Shown: positions 22,507 to 31,055, counted from the stretch's first letter. The stretch is DNA of 33,508 nt from Erysipelotrichaceae bacterium (GCA_003520745.1 DOUE01000017.1:1-33508); one strand, 5' to 3'. Program-made: numbers and translations. The notes: generated by a model not told the origin, from the letters alone.

Positions 22507-24279
22507 TTAATCCTCCTTCTTTTGTTCTTTCAAGCGCAATTTCTCATTACGCAGGTCTTCAAGTTGCTTTGCATAGGATTGACGTTTGACCAAATCGTCC
22601 GTTTTCTTCGCTTCGGTCTTCAGTTGGTCGATCTGATGGTCCAGCATCGACGCTTTACAATGGGTAAGCGCGTCGCGCAAGGCGCGTTGGTTGTATTCCT
22701 TATAATAGATTTCGTTGTTTGAGATTTCGGTGACCAGCGACACCAATGCGCCGTCTCCCAGCGTGTTGATGAAATCGGCCAACAGGATCTCGGAATGGTT
22801 GCGGTAATAGTCGAGGATGGTCATGGCAAGCGCGTTGTTGAGACGATCGGGGAGAAATCCGAGTTCGTCGCGGAATTGCAACGCCGCAAGACGTCCGGTC
22901 AACATTTGACCCAGGATTTCCTTCTCGGCCCATTCGAGTTTGCTTAAGCGCGGGGCAAGGACGGGGGACTTTCGCAGTTGCGATTCGGACGGCGTCGTCG
23001 TTGTCCGCGGCGCCAGTAAGCCCATTTGTTCCGCCGTCAGTTTCGTCAGCGTACTTAAGCGTTGTACAAGCATTTCGCGGTCGAAGCGGTCGTTGACCTT
23101 GGCGATCTCGTTCATCATCACCCGTACGAATTCCTTCTTTTGGGAGTAATTGTTGAGGTCGACGCTTTTCAAGCGGTATTCGATCAGGAAATCCAGCCAC
23201 GATACCCGTTTACGTGAAAACGCGGCTAAGGTTTCCGCTCCGTGCTTCTGACAGATTTCGTCGGGATCCAATCCGGTGTCGTTCGATATGACTTCCAGTT
23301 TGAATCCGGCTTCCAATAATCCTGTCCCGATTTTATACGTCGCGCTCTGTCCGGCCGTATCGCCGTCATAGCAAAGAACGACTTTCTCGCTGATTTGACG
23401 AATCAGGCGGATTTGGTCTTTCGTACAGGCGGTGCCCAACGTAGCCAATACATTATAGACGCCTGCCTTGTCGAATGCAAGCACATCCGTCACGCCTTCC
23501 ACAAGCAGCGTTTCGCCGGCTTGCCGGCATGCCGTTTTAGCCCGATGATAGTTATAAAGCAGCCTGCCTTTGGAGTAGATCGGCGTCTCCGCCGTATTGA
23601 CGTATTTCGCCAAATCCTTCTGTAATGCCCGGGCGCTGAATCCGACCGGCCGACCCTGCGGGTCATGGATCGGAAAGGTGATCCGTCCCGCAAAAACATC
23701 TTTCTCGCCGAATTCATTGATGCGCGTCAGATTCGATTTCACTAAATCCTCGGTCGAATGTCCTTTCGCCTTCAGGAATTTCGTCAGCTCGTCGTTGTCG
23801 GGGTTGTACCCCAGTTCGAACTTGTCGATGATCGCGTCGTTGATGCCACGGTTCTTCAGGTAACTCTTCGCATCGCTTGCATTGATCGTGTTCAGATTGT
23901 AGTGGGTGAACTGGACCCCGTCTTTTAAACAGGAATAGAGCCGTTGGATGGCGGGATCCACGCTTTGTGTTTCAATCGACAACTCGGCGCTTAGTTTGAA
24001 GCCGACCATGTCGGCGACCTTAATAACCGCTTCGCGGAAGGAGATCTTCTCATAGTCCCGGACGAAGGTGAACACGTTGCCACCTGCCCCGCAAACGAAA
24101 CACTTATAGATTTGACGATCGGTATTGATGTTGAGGGATGGGTCGTGGTCGTCATGAAAAGGACAAACGGCGCTTAAGGCCTTGCCCTTCTTCACCAACG
24201 GCAGATAATGGCCGACGACTTCCGCGATATCCGCCTGGCTTCGTAGACTGTTTAACTCTTCTTCACGGATTTCAGGCAA
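22507..24279 (-). CDS. dnaG: DNA primase
   Basis: This 590-residue primase makes RNA primers for replication. The CHC2 zinc ribbon has Cys39, His42, Cys60 and Cys63; the TOPRIM domain contains LLVEGVTDVLAF and the DGD of CYDGDTAG; the C-terminal DnaB-interaction region is helical. The start is TTG at 24279: AGGTG lies 5-6 bases upstream and no ATG or GTG gives a normal N-terminus (MPEIREEELNSL). It follows glyS by 16 bases. Confidence 0.96.
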   Translation of the reverse strand: MPEIREEELNSLRSQADIAEVVGHYLPLVKKGKALSAVCPFHDDHDPSLNINTDRQIYKCFVCGAGGNVFTFVRDYEKISFREAVIKVADMVGFKLSAELSIETQSVDPAIQRLYSCLKDGVQFTHYNLNTINASDAKSYLKNRGINDAIIDKFELGYNPDNDELTKFLKAKGHSTEDLVKSNLTRINEFGEKDVFAGRITFPIHDPQGRPVGFSARALQKDLAKYVNTAETPIYSKGRLLYNYHRAKTACRQAGETLLVEGVTDVLAFDKAGVYNVLATLGTACTKDQIRLIRQISEKVVLCYDGDTAGQSATYKIGTGLLEAGFKLEVISNDTGLDPDEICQKHGAETLAAFSRKRVSWLDFLIEYRLKSVDLNNYSQKKEFVRVMMNEIAKVNDRFDREMLVQRLSTLTKLTAEQMGLLAPRTTTTPSESQLRKSPVLAPRLSKLEWAEKEILGQMLTGRLAALQFRDELGFLPDRLNNALAMTILDYYRNHSEILLADFINTLGDGALVSLVTEISNNEIYYKEYNQRALRDALTHCKASMLDHQIDQLKTEAKKTDDLVKRQSYAKQLEDLRNEKLRLKEQKKED

Positions 24280-24295
24280 ACGAACACCTCACGCT

Positions 24296-25672
24296 CTAGA
24301 ATCTGCAACGTTCTTCAAGATAGGCTTTCAGCGAAGCGACAGGGATTCTTTCCTGCAGCATCGTATCGCGATGACGGATGGTGACGCATTGGTCGGTTTG
24401 GGTTTCGAAATCCACGGTGATGCAGAAGGGCGTACCGATCGCGTCTTGACGACGGTAACGTTTCCCGATGCTTCCGGCTTCGTCATATTCGATCATGAAA
24501 TCTTCCGCCAGTTTCGCGTAGATTTCTGCGGATTGGGCGGATAATTGTTTGCTTAAAGGAAGGATGCAGGCTTTGAACGGGGCGAGTGCGGGATGAAGTT
24601 TCATCACGATCCGCGAATCGTCTTCCCCGATCTTCTCTTCGTTGTAACTGTCGCAGAGGAACGCCAACATCAGCCGTTCGACACCGACGGCCGGTTCGAC
24701 GCAATACGGTACGTATTTCTCGTTGGTCGCGGGGTCGAGGTATTCCATCGACGTCTTGGAATGCGTCATATGGGCTTTCAGGTCATAATCGGTACGGTCG
24801 GCGATGCCCCACAGTTCGTCGAAACCCCAGGGGTAGCGGTATTCGATGTCGCTGGTCCCTTTGGAGTAGTGCGAAAGTTCGGCTTTTTCATGTTCGCGCA
24901 GACGCACGTTTTCATCCTTCAACCCCAAGGATTTCAGCCAATCCATACAGAAGGTCTTCCAGTAGCCGTACCATTCAAGGTCGGTTCCGGGTTCGCAGAA
25001 AAACTCCAGCTCCATTTGCTCGAATTCACGCGTACGGAAGATGAAATTCCCCGGTGTGATTTCGTTGCGGAACGACTTTCCGATCTGACCGACGCCAAAC
25101 GGGATCTTCTTGCGCATCGTCCGTTGGACGTTGCGGAAATTGACGAACATCCCCTGCGCCGTTTCCGGACGGAGGTAGATGGTGTTTTTGCTGTCTTCGG
25201 TGACCCCTTGGAAGGTCTTGAACATCAAATTGAACTGACGGATCTCGGTGAAATCATGCGCGCCGCATTGCGGACAAGCGATGCGTTGATCATCGATGTA
25301 TTGCTTCATCTGCGCATTGTTCCAACCCGAGGAATTGACGGTGCCTTTTGTAAAGGTATCGATCAGCTTATCGGCGCGGTGGCGCGTCTTGCATTGTCTG
25401 CAGTCCATCAATGGGTCGGTGAAGGTCCCAAGATGCCCCGAAGCGACCCAGACGTTCGGATTCATTAAAATCGCGGACTGGATGCCCACGTTGTATGGAT
25501 TGGCCTGGATGAATTTCTTCCACCATGCCTTTTTGATATTGTCCTTCAGTTCGATCCCCAACGGACCGAAATCCCATGTGTTCGCCAATCCGCCGTAGAT
25601 TTCCGACCCTTGGTAGACAAACCCGGAGTTTTTCGCATGATTGACGATCGTTTCAAAACTTACATTCGACAT
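24296..25672 (-). CDS. glyS: Glycyl-tRNA synthetase, alpha2 type
   Basis: This 458-residue class II synthetase charges tRNA-Gly. It is the single-chain alpha2 form rather than the alpha2-beta2 GlyQ/GlyS form found in Bacillus. Zinc-like pairs Cys91/Cys94 and Cys133/Cys136 lie in the insertion; motif 2 (FRNEITPGNFIFRTREFEQ) is near 201-219; the anticodon-binding domain fills about 350-458. GAAGGAGATCC precedes the ATG. The gap to recO is only 30 bases, so no T-box fits. It sits in the usual recO-glyS-dnaG-rpoD position, and a -10-like TATAAT overlaps the recO stop. Confidence 0.97.
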   Translation of the reverse strand: MSNVSFETIVNHAKNSGFVYQGSEIYGGLANTWDFGPLGIELKDNIKKAWWKKFIQANPYNVGIQSAILMNPNVWVASGHLGTFTDPLMDCRQCKTRHRADKLIDTFTKGTVNSSGWNNAQMKQYIDDQRIACPQCGAHDFTEIRQFNLMFKTFQGVTEDSKNTIYLRPETAQGMFVNFRNVQRTMRKKIPFGVGQIGKSFRNEITPGNFIFRTREFEQMELEFFCEPGTDLEWYGYWKTFCMDWLKSLGLKDENVRLREHEKAELSHYSKGTSDIEYRYPWGFDELWGIADRTDYDLKAHMTHSKTSMEYLDPATNEKYVPYCVEPAVGVERLMLAFLCDSYNEEKIGEDDSRIVMKLHPALAPFKACILPLSKQLSAQSAEIYAKLAEDFMIEYDEAGSIGKRYRRQDAIGTPFCITVDFETQTDQCVTIRHRDTMLQERIPVASLKAYLEERCRF

Positions 25673-25701
25673 AGTGGATCTCCTTCAATGGTAACTGTGA
25701 T

Positions 25702-25730
25702 ATTATAGCACTTTTTCTAAAAATGCCCAA
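25702..25730 (-). promoter_or_regulatory. Possible internal promoter for glyS-dnaG-rpoD
   Basis: Minus-strand TATAAT (25702-25707) overlaps the recO stop codon, with TTGGGC at a 17-base spacing as a weak -35. It lies 29 bases before the glyS ATG. The -35 match is poor, so this is tentative. Confidence 0.4.
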
Positions 25731-26446
25731 CTCTTTAGGCGTAGTCCGGCATGTTCGATCAAGAAATCGCGGTAGATTTCGACCACGTCCCGCGTGATGT
25801 CGACCGATCCGGCCAAGACGTCGAAATTACCTAACCCGGCTTTGGCGAGATAGCGGAATTGCTTCAAGATATCCGATGGATAGACGGGGCTTTGGATCTC
25901 GGCGCGACAGTCCGGGCAAATGAACCCGCCATCCGAAATCGAGATGCTGTCGACCTTTTTCGATGCGCAGACGGCGCATCCGTCGACCATCGGGCTAAAC
26001 CCGAGCAGATCCGCGATGCGGGCGTAGAAGAACGCCAACACCAGATGCGGCCGTTCGTTTTCCTTGAGTTCCTTATAAAGGACTTCAAGCAACGCATAGA
26101 GTTCATGGCTACCTTCCATGTCCAATCCGTCGCGGGACATGAATAACACCGTCTCGCTCAACACGGATGCGACGGTCGACTTCACCAGGTTCTCGCGTAA
26201 CGGGCGGTTGGATTCGATCAGGATGGCTTCATGGAGGAGCTGGAAACCGCTCCCTTCCCGCTCGTCATAGCGAAACTGGGAAAAAGAAAAAGGTTGGCAA
26301 GCATAGGCGTTTTTGCTTTCCATTTTCCGCAACCCTTTCGCCTGAAACGTCAAAAACCCTTTCTCTTTGCCTAAGGTATAAATCAGAGCATCGTTTTCTT
26401 TATAGTCCTGTTGATCCAATACGATAAGCGAAACCGTATCATTCAT
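25703..26446 (-). CDS. recO: DNA repair protein RecO
   Basis: This 247-residue mediator loads RecA onto SSB-coated DNA in the RecFOR pathway. It has an N-terminal OB fold (about 1-80) and a helical C-domain with four zinc-site cysteines (Cys157, Cys160, Cys177, Cys180). Its ATG overlaps the era stop by 8 bases, and GGAGATCC lies 5' to it inside the era coding sequence. Order era-recO-glyS is conserved in Bacilli. Confidence 0.94.
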   Translation of the reverse strand: MNDTVSLIVLDQQDYKENDALIYTLGKEKGFLTFQAKGLRKMESKNAYACQPFSFSQFRYDEREGSGFQLLHEAILIESNRPLRENLVKSTVASVLSETVLFMSRDGLDMEGSHELYALLEVLYKELKENERPHLVLAFFYARIADLLGFSPMVDGCAVCASKKVDSISISDGGFICPDCRAEIQSPVYPSDILKQFRYLAKAGLGNFDVLAGSVDITRDVVEIYRDFLIEHAGLRLKSWAFLEKVL

Positions 26447-27344
26447 CGTCGTGGATCTCCGTATCCAGATAACCCAGCGAATTCAATCGCGCTTTGCGGT
26501 TGCGCCAGTCTTTTTCGACGCGCACGAAGAGTTCAAGATAGATCCTCTTACCCAAGATTGCTTCGAGTTCAAGACGTGCTTCCTGTCCGACTTCTTTTAG
26601 GAGTTCGCCGCCTTTCCCGATGACGATCCCCTTCTGCGAATCCCTCTCGACCAAAATGGTCGCGACGATCAAGATGCTCTCCTTCTTTTCCGCGAATTGG
26701 TCGAAGACGACGGCGATGGAATGCGGTATTTCTTCCTTGGTCCGCGCCAAGAGTTTCTCACGGATGATTTCCCCCAGGATGAATTGTTCGGGATAATCGA
26801 CTTTCATTTCATCGGGGTAGTATTTCACACCTTCCGGCATGTAGTTGCGTGTCAGTTCAAATAAACGATCGACATTGTCCCCGGTCTTGGCGCTGATCGG
26901 GATGATTTCGCTGAAGATTTCCGTCGCGTTGAGTTTCATCAACAGTTCCAGCAACTTCCCTTTCGCCATCGAATCGATCTTGTTGACGACGCAGAAAATG
27001 GGTACTTCCTGTTTCTTCAGGTATTCCATGACGTACTCGTCCCCGCGTCCGAACGACTCCGAACCGTCGAAGATGTAGTAGATGACATCCACGCCGGAAA
27101 GCGACGAATAGGCGACCCGGTTCATCTGGCGTCCGAGTTCGCTCTTCGGTTTATGGATCCCCGGGGTATCGATGAAAATGAGCTGCGAATTTTCATCCGT
27201 GACGATCGCTCGGATACTGTTGCGCGTCGTCTGTGCCTTATCCGATACGATCGCGACTTTCGAATGCATGATCTGGTTGATCAGCGTGCTCTTACCGGCG
27301 TTGGGTCGTCCGATGATCGCGATGAAGCCCGATTTGAAACTCAT
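26439..27344 (-). CDS. era: GTPase Era
   Basis: This 301-residue GTPase assists 16S rRNA maturation and 30S assembly. The P-loop GRPNAGKS is at 12-19, DTPG and NKID follow, and the C-terminal KH domain (about 200-301) contains the RNA-binding GKGGELLKEVG motif. A long spurious N-terminal extension is open to 27584, but it lies over cdd; GAGGACGTACT supports the ATG at 27344. The start overlaps the cdd stop (ATGA) and its stop overlaps recO by 8 bases. Confidence 0.97.
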   Translation of the reverse strand: MSFKSGFIAIIGRPNAGKSTLINQIMHSKVAIVSDKAQTTRNSIRAIVTDENSQLIFIDTPGIHKPKSELGRQMNRVAYSSLSGVDVIYYIFDGSESFGRGDEYVMEYLKKQEVPIFCVVNKIDSMAKGKLLELLMKLNATEIFSEIIPISAKTGDNVDRLFELTRNYMPEGVKYYPDEMKVDYPEQFILGEIIREKLLARTKEEIPHSIAVVFDQFAEKKESILIVATILVERDSQKGIVIGKGGELLKEVGQEARLELEAILGKRIYLELFVRVEKDWRNRKARLNSLGYLDTEIHDDE

Positions 27345-27739
27345 AGTACGTCCTCTTTCGTGAAACGCATGGGCAACAACTCGTCGATGGTTTTCTCGAT
27401 CGTCTCTTTTCCGTTTGAAAGAAGGATCGGGCAATCCGCCTCCAGCAATTCGGATAAAACCTGTCGGCAGATCCCGCAGGGAGCGCCGATCCGGTGACCG
27501 TCGGTCACGATCGCGATCGCCTCGATGTCTTCTTTTCTGTAACCGTTGGAATAGGCCGCGAAAATCGCGCTGCGCTCTCCGCAATTGGTGGCGCCGAAGG
27601 AAGCGTTCTCGATGTTCGCACCTAAAAACGTCGCTCCGTCCTTGGTCAAGACACAGGCTCCGACGTGATAATTCGAATAGGGGGCATAAGCATTCTTCAT
27701 GGCGCCAAACGCCTTTGATAATAAAAGTTCTTTGTTCAT
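27341..27739 (-). CDS. cdd: Cytidine deaminase
   Basis: This 132-residue enzyme deaminates cytidine and deoxycytidine to uridine forms in pyrimidine salvage. The zinc-ligand motif is Cys53-x-Glu55 (NCGERSA) plus Cys88 and Cys91 (PCGICRQ), the tetrameric, small-subunit class. AAGGAGAACC precedes the ATG. It sits between dgkA and era in the standard order. Confidence 0.97.
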   Translation of the reverse strand: MNKELLLSKAFGAMKNAYAPYSNYHVGACVLTKDGATFLGANIENASFGATNCGERSAIFAAYSNGYRKEDIEAIAIVTDGHRIGAPCGICRQVLSELLEADCPILLSNGKETIEKTIDELLPMRFTKEDVL

Positions 27740-27749
27740 GGTTCTCCTT

Positions 27750-28121
27750 TTAGAATAGATGACGCGCGATGAGGATCAACCCGACTACGCCGGCCATAAT
27801 CGCGCTAAACAACACGGCCGCCGAGCCAAGATCCTTCGCTTGTTTCGTCAATAAATGCCAACTCGGGTCGAAACGGTCGATGATCGATTCGATCGAACTG
27901 TTGATATATTCCATACCGATGACCTGGGCGATGCAGATCAGCCAGATCGACCATTCGATGTCCGAGAATCCGAAATAGAATGCGATGGCGATGGCGATCA
28001 GCCCCAAAGTGAACTGCAGCTGGATACTGAAGTCATGCAGAAGACCGTCGATCAGACCGTCCGTCGCATATTTGAATTTTAAGAAAAACCTCGCGATTAA
28101 ACTAACGTTTTGCGATTTCAT
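27750..28121 (-). CDS. dgkA: Undecaprenol/diacylglycerol kinase DgkA
   Basis: This 123-residue integral membrane kinase has three predicted helices (about 30-50, 56-76, 99-118) and the active-site pattern E71-x2-N74-x3-E78-x3-D82 (EYINSSIESIID) plus KDLGSAAV. Gram-positive members phosphorylate undecaprenol, recycling the lipid carrier for wall synthesis, which fits the PBP gene nearby. The canonical NTAIE is NSSIE here, a conservative change. Its start overlaps the ybeY end by 20 bases; AGGAGGTCAT precedes it. Confidence 0.92.
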   Translation of the reverse strand: MKSQNVSLIARFFLKFKYATDGLIDGLLHDFSIQLQFTLGLIAIAIAFYFGFSDIEWSIWLICIAQVIGMEYINSSIESIIDRFDPSWHLLTKQAKDLGSAAVLFSAIMAGVVGLILIARHLF

Positions 28122-28554
28122 CCAAAATGACCTCCTGTAATCCGAACATTCTCTTTTCGTCGTCCCCGTTCATATGGTCAAAGCCAAGCAGATGAAGCAA
28201 ACCGTGGGTGAAAAGGAAACAGAATTCACGCTTGAGTGAATGTCCGTAGTCGTCGGCTTGCCGACGGATCGCTTCGACATTGATGAAGATATCGCCCAAT
28301 TCACGGGTGGAGGACGGGATCCCGCTGGACTCGCCTTCTTCCATCGCGAAACTGATGACATCCGTCGGTTGATCGATGTGGCGATATTCGCGGTTGATCG
28401 CATGGATTTCCGCACGATCGACCAAAATCACGGAACATTCGAAATCGGTGGGAATGCCGAGGGTTGCCGCCGTCTTCTCGGCGATCGGATCGAGGTATTT
28501 CCGGTAGTTTCTCCAACTTCCTTCCAGACTGCGGTTGATGAACAAGATTTCCAT
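28102..28554 (-). CDS. ybeY: Endoribonuclease YbeY
   Basis: This 150-residue metalloprotein takes part in 16S rRNA 3'-end maturation and RNA quality control. The zinc site HGLLHLLGFDH carries His117, His121 and His127; the RELGDIFIN motif is the other family mark. It heads the ybeY-dgkA-cdd-era-recO series. AGGAGGTAGGCC precedes the ATG, and the extended -10 promoter TATAAT lies exactly 17 bases upstream. phoH and yqfF, which precede ybeY in Bacillus, are not here; nptA faces it instead. Confidence 0.96.
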   Translation of the reverse strand: MEILFINRSLEGSWRNYRKYLDPIAEKTAATLGIPTDFECSVILVDRAEIHAINREYRHIDQPTDVISFAMEEGESSGIPSSTRELGDIFINVEAIRRQADDYGHSLKREFCFLFTHGLLHLLGFDHMNGDDEKRMFGLQEVILDEIAKR

Positions 28555-28571
28555 GGCCTACCTCCTGTACC

Positions 28572-28580
28572 ATTATACCA
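28572..28580 (-). promoter_or_regulatory. Extended -10 promoter of the ybeY operon
   Basis: Minus-strand TGGTATAAT, 17 bases before the ybeY ATG. The predicted leader is about 11 bases and starts at GGAGG. It could drive the whole series to trmK. Confidence 0.65.
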
Positions 28581-28617
28581 TATCGCAAAATCGCCACATC
28601 TTTCAAAGAGACTTTTG

Positions 28618-28671
28618 TTAACAGAGAATTAACAATTCAAGACTTAAGTTTTGTTAATTTTCTGTTAAAAT
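28618..28671 (+). promoter_or_regulatory. PhoP-box-like repeats and promoter upstream of nptA
   Basis: Direct repeat TTAACA at 28618-28623 and 28629-28634 (11-base period), then TGTTAA at 28652-28657 and 28663-28668 (again 11). The second pair is the reverse complement of the first. The last repeat merges with an extended -10 (TGTTAAAAT, hexamer 28666-28671), and there is no good -35. TT(A/T)ACA repeats with 11-base period are the PhoP site of Bacillus, so phosphate-starvation activation is likely. Confidence 0.75.
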
Positions 28672-28695
28672 TAGTACGTTAATGGAGGAAGAAAC

Positions 28696-30381
28696 ATGAT
28701 TTTACTGACGGAATATACAAAAACGTGGGCTGACATCGATTGGCAGCTCATTCTTGGCGGATTCGGCCTCTTCCTTTTCGGAATCAAGTTCATGGGAGAC
28801 GGACTGAAGAGTTTGGCGGGCGACCGCATGCGCGACATCATCGACCGTTTCACATCGAAACCATGGATGGGTGTTCTGATCGGACTTGGGATTACGGCAC
28901 TGATTCAATCCAGTTCCGCGACCACCGCAATCACCATCGGATTCGTCCGCGCGGGGCTGATGCGGCTAGACCAAACGGTCGGCATCATCTTCGGCGCCAA
29001 CATAGGGACGACGGTCACCGCCTTCCTTGTCGGGCTCAAAGTGGAAAAATACGCGCTTTATTTTGTTTTCCTTGGCGCACTGTTCATTTTGTTCGCCAGC
29101 CGCAAAAAATACAAATATACCGGTGAGATTTTAATGGGTTTCGGGACCTTGTTTTATGGGCTGATGCTAATGGGCAATGCGCTGAAAGTCATGAAGGATA
29201 TCCAGTCCTTCCATGATTTGGCGGTCCAGATGTCGAGCCAACCCATTCTCGCCTTGTTGGGCGGAATCGTGATGACCGGCGTCATCCAGTCTTCCAGCGC
29301 CATGATCGCGATCATCCAGAAAATCTACGAGTCCGGCGGGATGTCGCTGACGGCCGCGATCCCCTTCGTCTTCGGATCGAACATCGGTACGACCGTCACG
29401 GCGGCCCTCGCTGCGATCGGCGGATCCTTGGCGGCACGACGCGCCGCCGGGATCCATACGTTGTTCAATGTCTTGGGAACCGTCATCATGATGTTCTTCC
29501 TGCCTTTCTATATGAAGTTCATCGTGTACCTGTCGGACCTGCTTCAACTTGAATCGATGATGCAGATCGCCGTCGCACATATCCTGTTCAATATCATCTT
29601 CACCATCGCATTCTTCCCGTTCATCAATCAACTCGTTTGGTTGATCAAGAAAATTCTACGTGGTGATGAAAAAGAGCGGATTGAAATCAATACCGACGAT
29701 TTGGATCCCAAGTTGGCTGCTTCGCTGCCGGCCGGTGCATTGAACGTCGCAAAGAAAGCCACCATGAAAATGGGTGAGTTGGCGGTCGATGCGATCGAAA
29801 ATAGCCGCCAGTACATGAATACGAGAAACAAAGCCCCGCATGAAGTCGTGCTTCAACTGGAAGACGCGATCAATGCGTTGGATACGAAACTTACCGATTA
29901 CCTGCTGATCATCGCCAAAGAACATTTGGGCGAACACGATATGGAAATCTATTCGACCAACTTGGCGATCATCAAGAATCTTGAACGGATCGGGGATCTG
30001 AGCACCAACCTCATCGAATTCTACGAAATGGTCTTCGATGTTCGTGAAAACTTTTCCGAAGCCGCCCTCGAAGATGTCAACGCGATGTACGATTTGGTCA
30101 TCCACATGTTGAACCGCTCGATGAGGGTCTACAGCGAATCCGATTATTCCTTACATAGTTCGGTCATGGAAGACGAAAGCTATCTCGATTTACTTGAGTT
30201 CAAAGCACGTCAGAAACACTTCGACCGGATGACGAGTTCGGTCTGCATGACGGCCGTCGGATCCAGCGTGTTCGTCGATATCCTAGGTACCTTGGAGCGG
30301 ATCGGGGACCATGCCACCAACATCGCCAAAAACGCGGTGGATGTGCACCAAACCCACGAACCCAAAGCAAGTCAAGTCTAA
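28696..30381 (+). CDS. nptA: Na+/phosphate cotransporter, NptA type, with C-terminal PhoU-like domain
   Basis: This 561-residue membrane protein has two Na/Pi-cotransporter repeats, each with a QSSS motif (71-74 and 198-201) and an NIGTTVTA motif, embedded in about eight membrane helices (residues 1-320). Residues about 350-555 are a soluble PhoU-like tandem helical domain (e.g. LERIGDLSTNLIEFYE, LERIGDHATNIAKN). It should import phosphate with sodium. GGAGGAAGAAAC precedes the ATG. PhoP-box repeats upstream and phoU on the other side suggest membership in the phosphate regulon. The PhoU fusion may regulate the transporter. Confidence 0.93.
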   Translation: MILLTEYTKTWADIDWQLILGGFGLFLFGIKFMGDGLKSLAGDRMRDIIDRFTSKPWMGVLIGLGITALIQSSSATTAITIGFVRAGLMRLDQTVGIIFGANIGTTVTAFLVGLKVEKYALYFVFLGALFILFASRKKYKYTGEILMGFGTLFYGLMLMGNALKVMKDIQSFHDLAVQMSSQPILALLGGIVMTGVIQSSSAMIAIIQKIYESGGMSLTAAIPFVFGSNIGTTVTAALAAIGGSLAARRAAGIHTLFNVLGTVIMMFFLPFYMKFIVYLSDLLQLESMMQIAVAHILFNIIFTIAFFPFINQLVWLIKKILRGDEKERIEINTDDLDPKLAASLPAGALNVAKKATMKMGELAVDAIENSRQYMNTRNKAPHEVVLQLEDAINALDTKLTDYLLIIAKEHLGEHDMEIYSTNLAIIKNLERIGDLSTNLIEFYEMVFDVRENFSEAALEDVNAMYDLVIHMLNRSMRVYSESDYSLHSSVMEDESYLDLLEFKARQKHFDRMTSSVCMTAVGSSVFVDILGTLERIGDHATNIAKNAVDVHQTHEPKASQV

Positions 30382-30404
30382 AAAAGAAGCTCGCGCTTCT
30401 TTTT
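30381..30404. terminator. Bidirectional terminator between nptA and phoU
   Basis: AAAAAGAAGC-TCGC-GCTTCTTTTT is a symmetric hairpin with T/A tracts on both sides, between the two converging stop codons. Confidence 0.85.
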
Positions 30405-30405
30405 A

Positions 30406-31047
30406 TTATCCGAAATCGTAATGTTGTCCGCGGACTTGATAGATCAGGTGTTCGCAAACGTTTTTCGTATGGTCGCCGGCACGTTCGATGTTACGCAGCA
30501 TCCCGACGGTCGCCACCAGATGCGGAATGTTTTCCCCTGCTTCCATCCGTTCTTCGATATAGCGGATCAAAAGCGTGAACGCCGCGTCGATTTCATCATC
30601 CAACTGCGGGACTTCGATCGCGGTTTTCGCATCTTTGGTGCGGTAGCACTCGATCGCTTTGTCAAAAAGCAGGATGAACTGGTCGCCGATGCTTTTCGCA
30701 TGTTTCATCAAATCGGGTTCCAGTTGTTCGTTTTTAATGACATAACGAGCGATGTTTTTCGCATAATCACCGATCCGTTCCAAGTCGGAAGCGATCTTGA
30801 TCCCCGCGACGATAACTCGCAAGTCGATGGCGACCGGCGCGAGCAGGGACAAGACTTCCAATCCGCGGTCGTTGATTTCTTCTTCGTCGTTGTTGACGAA
30901 TTCATCCAGTTGGATGATCGCCAACGCCCTCTCTTTATTTCCATTCTCCAACACTTCAAGCGCCATCAGGTACATTCTGCGGACTTTGTCCGACATTTGA
31001 AGGATCGCGTCTTGAAACAGTGCCAACTCCGTATCGATTTTTACCAT
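30406..31047 (-). CDS. phoU: Phosphate signalling protein PhoU
   Basis: This is a 213-residue, all-helical PhoU, with both characteristic repeats: ASDLERIGDYAKNIARYV in the first half and LRNIERAGDHTKNVCEHL in the second, each with a metal-binding E-x3-D pattern. PhoU links the Pst transporter to the PhoR kinase and represses the Pho response when phosphate is ample. AGGAGAAACC, overlapping the end of pstB, precedes the ATG (8 bases after the pstB stop). Confidence 0.95.
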   Translation of the reverse strand: MVKIDTELALFQDAILQMSDKVRRMYLMALEVLENGNKERALAIIQLDEFVNNDEEEINDRGLEVLSLLAPVAIDLRVIVAGIKIASDLERIGDYAKNIARYVIKNEQLEPDLMKHAKSIGDQFILLFDKAIECYRTKDAKTAIEVPQLDDEIDAAFTLLIRYIEERMEAGENIPHLVATVGMLRNIERAGDHTKNVCEHLIYQVRGQHYDFG

Positions 31048-31055
31048 GGTTTCTC

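Noticed and set aside
24593..25468. 291-codon open frame on the plus strand
   Set aside because: Antisense to glyS, a well-recognised synthetase gene; shadow of codon usage.
25673..25702. T-box upstream of glyS
   Set aside because: Only 30 bases separate recO and glyS; no specifier or antiterminator can fit.
27345..27584. N-terminal extension of Era
   Set aside because: The Arg/Asp-rich extension lies over cdd; a good SD and normal N-terminus start at 27344.
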